A stretch of DNA of 13,895 nucleotides from Methanobacteriota archaeon. GTDB taxonomy: Archaea > Thermoplasmatota > Poseidoniia > Poseidoniales > Poseidoniaceae. Each line of letters starts with the position of its first letter. Positions within the stretch are counted from its first letter, which is position 1. The notes under the pieces are model-generated. The model ran no database searches, was not told where the DNA came from, and was given only the letters and a program-made list of their open reading frames with translations. Of the stretch, positions 1 through 5,336 are shown piece after piece. Position numbers and translations under genes: made by a program. The stretch is from contig PBOE01000050.1 of NCBI GenBank assembly GCA_002725275.1, positions 1 to 13,895 of the forward strand, written 5' to 3'.

Positions 1-117
1 AGCCTTTGGGAAGACGGTGTGGATGTGCTCGGAGTGACGAGCTCGAACCAGGAGGTCCTCGGGCTGCGTTCGGTGGGCGACGACAGACAGAAACCCGCCA
101 GAAACGAACAACCACAT
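1..117 (-). CDS. Small protein beginning MWLF, unknown function (3' part outside window)
   Basis: Reading from the ATG at 117 the frame stays open for 39 codons to the window edge, so only the N-terminal part is seen: MWLFVSGGFLSVVAHR, then a segment with TQPEDLLVRARHSEHI and HTVFPKA. From memory this resembles a family of short bacterial and phage/plasmid proteins that start MW(L/I)F, have a FLSVV strand and continue with a 'LLVRAR' strand; I know no function for that family. The start is well supported: a near-perfect Shine-Dalgarno AAAGGAGGTG lies at 134-125, and the ATG overlaps by one base (TGATG) the stop of the preceding 49-aa gene, which suggests translational coupling. It is the third gene of a minus-strand cluster. 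Family identity is a recollection, not a search result. Confidence 0.6.
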   Translation of the reverse strand, partial: MWLFVSGGFLSVVAHRTQPEDLLVRARHSEHIHTVFPKA

Positions 118-266
118 CAACAAACACCTCCTTTGTTATGAACCTCCCAATTTCCAGACGAAGTGTTTTCTGGGTAATCAAACGCTCTCCAGCGACCGTC
201 GCGTCCAAGCATCATGTAGATGCGGACACCACAATTGACGCAAGCACGAGGGTATTTGGTCACCAT
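117..266 (-). CDS. 49-aa putative zinc-binding small protein
   Basis: A short gene of 49 codons from ATG at 266 to TGA at 119-117. It begins MVTKYPRACVNCGVRIYM and ends WEVHNKGGVC. The pair C9-x2-C12 near the start and H43/C49 near the end suggest a small CCHC zinc ribbon of the type 'CxxCG...(G)xW.xFD...H...C', a pattern common in tiny phage and mobile-element proteins. The ATG follows directly on the stop of the 141-aa gene with no gap, the next gene overlaps it by one base, and a GGAGGTG ribosome site lies at 279-273 inside the end of the upstream gene. This packing argues that it is real despite its size. Function is unknown; nucleic-acid or protein binding would be a guess. Confidence 0.65.
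   Translation of the reverse strand: MVTKYPRACVNCGVRIYMMLGRDGRWRAFDYPENTSSGNWEVHNKGGVC
125..134 (-). promoter_or_regulatory. Strong Shine-Dalgarno site for the MWLF gene
   Basis: On the minus strand the sequence is AAAGGAGGTG, ending 7 bases before the ATG at 117 (nine bases from the AGGAGG core). It lies inside the 49-aa gene. It decides the start of the truncated gene at the window edge and is far stronger than anything in front of the plus-strand genes of this window. Confidence 0.65.
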
Positions 267-692
267 TCAAGCCACCTCCATGCCAACAGTCGCTGGCTCG
301 GAAGACACCGTAGCCTTGGCGGAAGTGGCTTCGTCGTCGGCTTCACGGTTCATGGGACGAACGACGGTGTAAGGGGCCAACTCAAGGACTCCACCGGCGA
401 GCTTGATGGTCTCGTTGGCCATGGCCAGGCACAAAAAAGCGTACTCGGCGTCGACAAGGTGGATGCATCGAAGCACACCGGCACCGGCGTTTTGCAGCGT
501 GAAACCTCGTCGCTCGAACCAGTTGAACCGGCCGGCGTTCTCGCTGGCCATGAATTCGGCCATGAACTCGATGTCTGCAGGAGTGGCAGCGACGTGGAGG
601 TCGGACTCGCAGAGAACAGGTAGTTGGTCGTGAGTGTAGGTCGTGTAACCTGTCTCGTGGTAGGCGCCGTGGGTTAGTGTGTTTTCTTCCAT
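267..692 (-). CDS. 141-aa protein of unknown function, first gene of a small-gene cluster
   Basis: I do not recognise this protein. It begins MEENTLTHGAYHETGYTTYT and has a mixed, soluble-looking composition: an acidic helix around residues 38-50 (ADIEFMAEFMASE), an aromatic stretch NWFERRGFTLQNAG, a hydrophobic segment around YAFLCLAMANETIKLAGG, then a low-complexity tail rich in Ala, Thr, Glu and Ser. No signal peptide or clear membrane segment is seen. The start is supported by AAAGGAGA eight bases upstream and by an AT-rich promoter at 740-756. It is followed without a gap by two tiny genes on the same strand, an arrangement usual in phages and plasmids. Competing open frames over the same DNA (6-623 plus, 382-900 minus) lack ribosome sites and have unnatural composition. 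Confidence 0.7.
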   Translation of the reverse strand: MEENTLTHGAYHETGYTTYTHDQLPVLCESDLHVAATPADIEFMAEFMASENAGRFNWFERRGFTLQNAGAGVLRCIHLVDAEYAFLCLAMANETIKLAGGVLELAPYTVVRPMNREADDEATSAKATVSSEPATVGMEVA

Positions 693-700
693 TTTCTTTC

Positions 701-708
701 TCTCCTTT
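701..708 (-). promoter_or_regulatory. Shine-Dalgarno site for the 141-aa gene
   Basis: AAAGGAGA on the minus strand, eight bases before the ATG at 692. The spacing is ideal and this fixes the start codon. Confidence 0.65.
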
Positions 709-739
709 CAACTCATTGTTGCAATATATGTATACTATT

Positions 740-756
740 ATTATACCATATAAAAT
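740..756 (-). promoter_or_regulatory. AT-rich promoter of the minus-strand small-gene cluster
   Basis: The minus strand reads TTTTATATGGTATAAT here. Two readings are possible. As a bacterial sigma-70 promoter, TG-G-TATAAT (748-740) is an extended -10 element; no good -35 hexamer is seen at 17 bases, which extended -10 promoters tolerate. As an archaeal promoter, TTTTATATGG is a TATA box. Either gives a transcript starting near 726-733 with a leader of roughly 35-40 bases carrying the Shine-Dalgarno site. The surrounding 706-790 stretch is strikingly AT-rich against the GC-rich background and separates two divergent transcription units. Confidence 0.45.
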
Positions 757-828
757 TTCGAAAAATAGCATCCTTTCAGTAAGCTTTTCCCGATTTTTGG
801 AATGAATACTATATCGCTTTTTGACGAC

Positions 829-837
829 ATATATATG
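829..837 (+). promoter_or_regulatory. Putative archaeal TATA box for the decayed gene at 859
   Basis: ATATATATG begins 30 bases before the ATG at 859, the distance expected for an archaeal TATA box and a leaderless or nearly leaderless transcript. No Shine-Dalgarno sequence precedes that ATG. Confidence 0.35.
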
Positions 838-858
838 CCCCACAACCGACCGAACACC

Positions 859-1443
859 ATGGTGGAGAACGTACCTACGCTGTCGGAACTTCGGTCTCAC
901 CGATATGTTAAACGGGCAAAAGATTCAGACTCTGGTATCACCCACGGGCGATTCTGGGAAAAAACCGGCATCATTCACGAAAGCGGGTGCAAAGAGGAAT
1001 GTGGCATACGGTGCGTACGCAACCGGCAACATACGCTTCGCATCTCGGTGTCTTTTGCCCAAGCACTGCGCTCAAAACCGGGCCCAAAGGGACGACGATC
1101 GAGTCGCGTTCCGGGACCAACGCCAGACGAGTCCTATGTTCAGCCGGGTCAGCGGGCAAACGGCCTTCCACATCAACTTCGACGGCAATTGTGCCTCTTG
1201 TTTTCGATGCCCAACGACCGCATACAACGCATGCTCGAGGAGGACATGGCGTACAAACCCGAGAAAGGAAAGATGGCTGTCGGAGTGGTCATGCCGAATC
1301 TGGATGAGGCCATGCAGGAACTCTACCGTTGGTTGGTGAAAGCCAATCCCGACCTTCGCTTTCATCCAGCCCTCAAACGTCGGTGGGCGCCTGCCGTGTG
1401 CCGACTGATGGAAATGCACTGGCGTATTCAGCATCCGAAATGA
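859..1443 (+). pseudogene. Frameshifted, probably decayed gene of unknown function
   Basis: One open frame spans 802-1443, but its middle does not look like protein. The C-terminal part, from FSMPNDRIQRMLEEDM (about 1201) through GKMAVGVVMPNLDEAMQE to HWRIQHPK, looks genuine and well folded. Just upstream the natural-looking, GC3-rich coding signal moves to the next frame (about 1142-1184: VSGQTAFHINFDG), and further upstream to the third frame (about 1063-1125: ALKTGPKGTTIESRSGTNAR). Joining the frames gives ...HINFDG-x-LCLLFSMPNDRIQ..., suggesting a lost base near 1184-1186 and another lesion near 1130. The ATG at 859 follows a TATA-like box at 829, so the N-terminus may be MVENVPTLSELRSHRYVK. 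I do not recognise the family. Sequencing error is an alternative to real decay. Confidence 0.45.
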
Positions 1444-1445
1444 TA

Positions 1446-1477
1446 GGGGTCCACCGACATCCCAACTGGCGTTTATG
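1446..1477 (+). repeat. Upstream promoter repeat, copy 1 (with the decayed winged-helix copy)
   Basis: Runs from GGGGTCC to GTTTATG. Against copy 2 (2662-2694) I count two mismatches and one inserted base over about 32 positions, including a shared GACATCCCAAC and GGCGTTTATG. It starts three bases after the stop of the preceding gene. The conserved GTTTATG is a plausible TATA-like element. Confidence 0.75.
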
Positions 1478-1510
1478 ATCAACTAAAGCCTACTCGAGTA
1501 CATGAGCCCA

Positions 1511-1623
1511 ATAAGGGGAAAATATCCCAAATAGTCCGCTTGAACGGTTGAACAACGAGATTATCGACGACTTCGTCTTCATGCTCAACGAGCACAGCGT
1601 GCGCAGGGGTCAAGCGAAGCGTT
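1511..1623 (+). pseudogene. Degenerate copy of the 83-aa winged-helix-like gene
   Basis: This stretch aligns base by base with the start of the intact gene at 2728. The ATG has become ATA (1511-1513); AAGGGGAAAATATCCCAAA matches AAAGGAAAAGGTTCCCAAAA; then an in-frame TAG appears and three bases are missing; CCGCTTGAACGGTTGAACAA matches CCGCTTGGAGCGGCTGAAGAA with a one-base loss that shifts the frame. Beyond that the remaining frame reads LNNEIIDDFVFMLNEHSVRR against LKNEIVD...DIVAFLSNERKMRN, with about 12 codons missing between the two blocks. It ends in GQAKR and TAG at 1621-1623. Start loss, stop, frameshift and deletion together leave no doubt that this copy is dead. The 3' half (from GLFIPRYL onward) is absent. 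Confidence 0.75.
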
Positions 1624-1635
1624 AGAAAAAACGAA

Positions 1636-1643
1636 CACTTATT
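1636..1643 (+). promoter_or_regulatory. Putative TATA box for the 329-aa gene
   Basis: ACTTATTT lies 25-32 bases before the ATG at 1668, consistent with an archaeal promoter giving a leaderless message. No ribosome site precedes the ATG. Confidence 0.35.
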
Positions 1644-1667
1644 TCCGGATGGACGACCTTGACCGCC

Positions 1668-2657
1668 ATGGTCGTTTCCAACCCCGCCTCCTTCGCGCTG
1701 TTGGACATGGCGAAAGCCAATCTCCGGGCGTTACCGCCAGGCGACGCCCAACTGCCGGGCTCGCCCACGGTCAAAATCTCAGGCGCTTACGGCCGAACGC
1801 CGGCACAATTCCGTTCCTACAATCTGACCGAACAGGACGTCCAAGCCTTTTGCGCTCGTGTTTCACTTCCCGATCCCCTGCTGTTGTTTGTGGAGGAAAG
1901 CGAAGGCGTGCCCCACATCGTGATCGGGGTGGTGGGTCCTGACAACTACTGTGCCGAGCGAGACTGCGAAATCGTCTACGGCCGCCGATGGCGCGTAGAG
2001 CGCCACCTGTCCTACTCCGAACTGCTTCAGACGGTGCTTCTGGCGTGTAAAACCGCCGTCGAGCACGAGCTTCGCGAGCGTCTTTCCGTCGGCGGCACCA
2101 CCCCGCTCAACGCCCATCAGGACCACGAACTGATGGCCGACCTGCTCAACGCAGGCGTTCAACTGCCGGGAGACGACGTGGTGTTGAGGGCCATCGCCAT
2201 CAACGGTAACCCGATCAACATCGAAGCCTGCCACGCCGTGGACGGCGTCGGCCGGGTGCTGTGCATGAATTTGGGAAGCGGCGACCCCAGCCTTCCCTTC
2301 ATCGCCGGTTCACTCAAGGCAATGGTCCTCAACGACGACCAACCAATTGCTGCGGTTTGGGACGCTCTGTTGCGCCGCTCACACCGGTGGTTGTGCGAAG
2401 GTTTGCTGTTGGACGGTCAGCCCGTGTTCAGTCCCGCCTTGACCGTAGGTCAACGAATGGCCTTCTCGAAATTGCATCGCAACGATGGACGGCTCGGGGC
2501 GACGGAGGTCGCCATTCAGAGACGCTTCAAAATGAACCACGACATTGACACCGTTCGAGCCCCCGTTCTCCAGAAAGGCCCCTGCAACACGCCCTCGCTC
2601 GAGCGCCTCAACACCATGAACCCTGAACACGGGGTTTGGCCGCATATCGTGCGCTGA
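1668..2657 (+). CDS. 329-aa conserved-looking soluble protein of unknown function
   Basis: I chose the ATG at 1668 (MVVSNPASFALLDMAKANLR); the frame also allows a TTG at 1659. A TATA-like ACTTATTT about 30 bases upstream and the lack of a ribosome site fit a leaderless start. No signal peptide or membrane segment is visible, so it is probably cytoplasmic. The central block, residues about 101-155, reads EIVYGRRWRVERHLSYSELL, then LACKTAVEHELRERL and NAHQDHELM. From memory this 'GR+W...SE+-QT...EHE-RE...H-D' pattern occurs in a widespread family of uncharacterised proteins, but I cannot name it or give a reaction. His150, Asp152, His153, Glu133 and His134 are candidate metal ligands; this is inference. 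It sits exactly between the dead and living copies of the winged-helix-like gene and ends just before the repeated promoter block. Confidence 0.75.
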   Translation: MVVSNPASFALLDMAKANLRALPPGDAQLPGSPTVKISGAYGRTPAQFRSYNLTEQDVQAFCARVSLPDPLLLFVEESEGVPHIVIGVVGPDNYCAERDCEIVYGRRWRVERHLSYSELLQTVLLACKTAVEHELRERLSVGGTTPLNAHQDHELMADLLNAGVQLPGDDVVLRAIAINGNPINIEACHAVDGVGRVLCMNLGSGDPSLPFIAGSLKAMVLNDDQPIAAVWDALLRRSHRWLCEGLLLDGQPVFSPALTVGQRMAFSKLHRNDGRLGATEVAIQRRFKMNHDIDTVRAPVLQKGPCNTPSLERLNTMNPEHGVWPHIVR

Positions 2658-2661
2658 ACGT

Positions 2662-2694
2662 GGGGTCCCACGGACATCCCAACCGGCGTTTATG
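2662..2694 (+). repeat. Upstream promoter repeat, copy 2 (with the intact winged-helix gene)
   Basis: Runs from GGGGTCCC to GTTTATG and matches copy 1 at 1446-1477 almost perfectly. Like copy 1 it begins a few bases after a stop codon of a plus-strand gene. The similarity goes on into the downstream gene, so this is one end of a longer duplicated segment and not a free-standing repeat. Confidence 0.75.
2688..2694 (+). promoter_or_regulatory. Putative TATA-like element of the winged-helix gene
   Basis: GTTTATG lies 34-40 bases before the ATG at 2728 and is preserved exactly in the dead copy at 1471-1477. An archaeal start about 25 bases downstream would leave a leader of roughly 10 bases. Confidence 0.35.
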
Positions 2695-2706
2695 TTGCGC
2701 CGCAAC
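2694..2706 (+). promoter_or_regulatory. Perfect palindrome GTTGCG-C-CGCAAC, possible operator
   Basis: A 13-base perfect inverted repeat (six-base arms round one central C) directly follows the TATA-like element and precedes the predicted transcript start. A repressor bound here would block initiation. The gene downstream encodes a winged-helix-like protein, so autoregulation is a natural guess. The equivalent place in the dead copy (from 1477) has no such palindrome. Confidence 0.35.
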
Positions 2707-2727
2707 CTACTGATAACTGAGACCACC

Positions 2728-2979
2728 ATGAAAGGAAAAGGTTCCCAAAAGCAGGCCCGCTTGGAGCGGCTGAAGAACGAGATCGTTGACTACGTGGCCA
2801 CGACACCCGGTGCATCCGCGGCCGACATTGTTGCCTTTTTGTCGAACGAACGAAAGATGCGCAACCACGGTTTGACCACGCGAAAGGTCGGCTTGTTCAT
2901 TCCCCGATACCTCTCGGAGATGATCAACTTCCGGCTCGATTCATCAACGGGAAAGCGAATCTACCATCTGGCGTCCTGA
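2728..2979 (+). CDS. 83-aa winged-helix-like putative DNA-binding protein
   Basis: The frame opens at 2692, but the ATG at 2728 is the better start (MKGKGSQKQARLERLKNEIV), since upstream codons lie in the promoter repeat. The N-terminus is basic (residues 1-15). Predicted helices follow: LERLKNEIVDYVA, SAADIVAFLSNERK, and LTTRKVGLFIPRYLSE as a recognition helix, then NFRLDSSTGKRIYHL as a beta hairpin or wing. The order helix-helix-helix-wing suits a winged-helix DNA-binding domain of small archaeal regulators. A decayed relative lies at 1511-1623. The next gene starts 41 bases on, so the two may share a transcript. The fold is deduced by eye from the pattern, not by a profile search. Confidence 0.7.
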   Translation: MKGKGSQKQARLERLKNEIVDYVATTPGASAADIVAFLSNERKMRNHGLTTRKVGLFIPRYLSEMINFRLDSSTGKRIYHLAS

Positions 2980-3020
2980 GCCATCACCACATTGATGCCC
3001 AAGCACCGTTTCGACGAGGC

Positions 3021-3698
3021 ATGGACTGGGACGGGCTGGCCGACGCGAAGACCCTCTTTCCCTCCTTCACCGGAGAGGAGGACGGTTACCTCCCTGCCCT
3101 GCCGGACCACGGCCCCGTGTGGCAACTTCTCGACCCGGACGGGAGCAACAGCCTGAAGGCGCAAATGGAAACCCTCAGCGGTGAAATTGCCTGTGAAAAC
3201 CCCGGCTTTTTCACCCGTGGTGAAGGCATCGTTATCGATGCGACGGCCACCGTGGAGGCCGGCGCCTCCCTCATCGGGCCCTGCTACGTTGGACCCCGTG
3301 CCGTCGTTCGAAGCGGCGCTTATGTTCGTGAACACTCGTGGATCTGCGCGGATGCCGTGGTCGGTCATGCAACGGAAGTGAAGCATTCCATTCTCTTGCC
3401 GGGCGCCAAGGCACCGCACTTCAACTACGTCGGTGATTCCATTCTTGGGAAGGGCGCCAACTTGGGCGCGGGCACCAAACTCAGCAACCTCCGCAACGAC
3501 GGAGGCGAGGTTCACGTGCGGCTGAACGGTGAGCGGCTCCCCAGCGGCCTTCGAAAATTTGGCGCCGTGCTGGGCGAAGGGGTGGCCACGGGATGCAACA
3601 GCGTCACCAACCCCGGCGTGGTGCTCGGCTGCAACAGCACGGTATGGCCCAATGCGACCGTCACCGGCATCCACGGACCCGACAGTCAACACCGGTGA
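3021..3698 (+). CDS. Left-handed beta-helix acyltransferase, GlmU C-terminal-like
   Basis: A 225-aa protein. After about 65 residues with a helical feel, residues 68-215 show hexapeptide repeats of a left-handed parallel beta-helix (IVIDATATVEAGASLIGPCY, VVRSGAYVREHSWICADAVV, ILGKGANLGAGTKLSN, AVLGEGVATGCNS, GVVLGCNSTVWPNATV). The segment APHFNYVGDSILGKGANLGAG (residues 131-151) matches the acetyltransferase active-site loop of GlmU; His133 aligns with the GlmU catalytic histidine and Tyr136 with its substrate-binding tyrosine. Such domains acetylate glucosamine-1-phosphate with acetyl-CoA. No nucleotidyltransferase domain precedes it: there is no pyrophosphorylase motif, so UTP transfer must come from another gene. 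It lies three bases before a phosphohexomutase, which fits amino-sugar nucleotide synthesis. The exact acceptor sugar is inferred. Alternative: a related glucose-1-phosphate-type beta-helix protein without acetyltransferase activity. Confidence 0.8.
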   Translation: MDWDGLADAKTLFPSFTGEEDGYLPALPDHGPVWQLLDPDGSNSLKAQMETLSGEIACENPGFFTRGEGIVIDATATVEAGASLIGPCYVGPRAVVRSGAYVREHSWICADAVVGHATEVKHSILLPGAKAPHFNYVGDSILGKGANLGAGTKLSNLRNDGGEVHVRLNGERLPSGLRKFGAVLGEGVATGCNSVTNPGVVLGCNSTVWPNATVTGIHGPDSQHR

Positions 3699-3701
3699 GG
3701 G

Positions 3702-5336
3702 ATGACCGTGAGCGACTCGTTCTTTGGCACCGACGGCATCCGTGGTGTTGTTGAGTTGCGGGACGTTGAGGAAGACGAAGCCATTCGCCTCATCGAAGAT
3801 GAGCGCACCCTCACGCCGGCGTTCATGCGACTCGTCGGCGAAGCCCTGTCCTACACGCAGCCTCATCTCCCTGGGGATGGAAGCGTGGTCGTCGTGGGTT
3901 GGGACCGGCGTCCGGGAAACCAAGCTTTGGTTCGAGCCTTGACCCTCGGACTGCGGCTGACCGGTAGCCGCGTCATCCACATCGGCGAGTGCGCCACGCC
4001 CACCCTCCATCGAGCCGTGTTGGTGTTTGGGGCGCGAGCGGGATGCATGATCACCGCCAGTCACAACCCGGTCTCCGATTCCGGCATCAAAGTCTTCGAC
4101 ACCTTTGGCTACAAATCGAATCGGGCTTACGAAGCCGACGTCAGTCAAACCGTTCGCCAGCTTGCTGAAGAGGACCGAGACGTGGACGTCGTCGACCGTG
4201 AGGCCCTCTCCGAGCCGGACGAAGACCGTCCCCAATGGAGCGAAACCGGCCACCGCACCTGGTTGGCCGAGCGATGGGGGCAGTTCGAATCCATGTTTGG
4301 CTCTTGGGCCGATGCTGCCCCGGAACGGTTCGCTTCTCCGTTCCTCATCGACTGCGCCAACGGTTTCGGCGCCACGTGGTTGGCGGCCTTTCTGCGCGAA
4401 CATGGGGTCGACTGTCACGAGGTGAGTTCACCGTCCGCCGTGCTCAACGAAGGATGCGGCGCTGGCGACCTTTCCCCGACGGCCACGTGGACGCACGAAG
4501 AGGCCAAGGCATCCCCGCACCAGATGATTCAGGCCTTGCCCAGCGCCCCTGAAGGTCAACTGGTCGCCGCTGCCCTTGACGGGGACGGAGACCGATGCCT
4601 TCTCGTTCAAGCCACCAAAACCGGCTTTGCCGTGGTGGACGGCGACGCCATGGCAGCGATGTTGCTCGAGGCAGCCGCCGACCACCCCTGGTCTTTTGCG
4701 GCCAGCATCGAATCCGACGTGGCCCTGTTTGGTCATGCTCAATCCCTGAACCCCGATACGACCTGCACGGAGACCGCCGTCGGCGACCGATGGCTGTCCT
4801 ACGCCCTTCGACCAGAGGACGGCGGCTGGTTACACGGTTCGACGCTGCCGACCTGCTGTGGCATCGAGGATTCGGGGCACGTGGTGCTTCCCGCACCGCA
4901 TCCGTCCGCCCCAGACACGTGGAGTTTGGTCGGCGACGGTGCCGCCACGTTGTGCGCCGTTCTTCTCGCCGCCGCCAACCGGCCTGGAGCGGTGTTTGAG
5001 CGAGGTCACAAACGTCGCGTTTCCGTAAGGGACAGTCGCAGGGAGCGATGGACCGCTGCAAGTGAGGTGTTCGCTGCGACCCGTCTCCACGTCACAGCGG
5101 CGCTTGAAGCCGAGGGGTTTGCGGTTGAACAACGCCACATCGAGGGGGAACCCGATCTGCTCTTAATTCACGGGACGTCAAAGCACGGCGTCGTCTCGTT
5201 CGGTGTACGCAACAGTGGGACGCAAGCCAAGACCAGCCTGTCGATGCGTCTCTCCAGAGCGTTGGACCCTCGTCCGTTCTGGGCGATTCAAGCGCGCGTC
5301 GAGGATGACCTTGTCAACGCTCTCACGGCACCTTAG
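3702..5336 (+). CDS. glmM: Phosphoglucosamine mutase / phosphomannomutase family
   Basis: Alpha-D-phosphohexomutase, 544 aa, interconverting sugar 6- and 1-phosphates through a phosphoserine. All four signature regions are present: FGTDGIRG at residues 8-15; the active-site loop TASHNPVSDSG at 118-128 with Ser120 as the phosphorylated serine; the magnesium loop DGDGDR at 293-298; the sugar-binding loop GIEDSGH at 387-393; and the phosphate-binding loop GVRNSGTQAKTS at 501-512. The FGTDGIRG start favours GlmM-type enzymes (glucosamine-6-P to glucosamine-1-P). It is about 90 residues longer than usual GlmM (about 450), through insertions around 155-210 and 425-460. It begins three bases after the beta-helix acyltransferase, so the two are an operon acting in consecutive steps towards UDP-GlcNAc. 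Its stop overlaps the stop of the convergent membrane-protein gene. Substrate choice between glucosamine and mannose cannot be settled by sight; the gene symbol is provisional. Confidence 0.85.
   Translation: MTVSDSFFGTDGIRGVVELRDVEEDEAIRLIEDERTLTPAFMRLVGEALSYTQPHLPGDGSVVVVGWDRRPGNQALVRALTLGLRLTGSRVIHIGECATPTLHRAVLVFGARAGCMITASHNPVSDSGIKVFDTFGYKSNRAYEADVSQTVRQLAEEDRDVDVVDREALSEPDEDRPQWSETGHRTWLAERWGQFESMFGSWADAAPERFASPFLIDCANGFGATWLAAFLREHGVDCHEVSSPSAVLNEGCGAGDLSPTATWTHEEAKASPHQMIQALPSAPEGQLVAAALDGDGDRCLLVQATKTGFAVVDGDAMAAMLLEAAADHPWSFAASIESDVALFGHAQSLNPDTTCTETAVGDRWLSYALRPEDGGWLHGSTLPTCCGIEDSGHVVLPAPHPSAPDTWSLVGDGAATLCAVLLAAANRPGAVFERGHKRRVSVRDSRRERWTAASEVFAATRLHVTAALEAEGFAVEQRHIEGEPDLLLIHGTSKHGVVSFGVRNSGTQAKTSLSMRLSRALDPRPFWAIQARVEDDLVNALTAP

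Noticed and set aside
6..623. Plus-strand open frame across the small-gene module
   Set aside because: No ribosome site or promoter; the minus-strand genes over the same DNA have strong signals and tight packing.
1072..1482. Minus-strand frame opposite the decayed gene, sharing a short peptide with another minus frame at 2379-2729
   Set aside because: The shared peptide (INAxWDV) is only the antisense of the promoter repeat; it helped to reveal that repeat but is not coding.
1514..1530. GGGG-AAAATAT-CCC as a terminator hairpin
   Set aside because: The arms are only 3-4 bases and the sequence is simply the decayed start of the winged-helix copy.
2961..4418. Long minus-strand open frame (485 codons) opposite the acyltransferase and mutase
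   Set aside because: Antisense shadow: both plus-strand genes have clear family motifs, and the shadow protein has repetitive Gly/Val/His/Asp composition with no recognisable domain.
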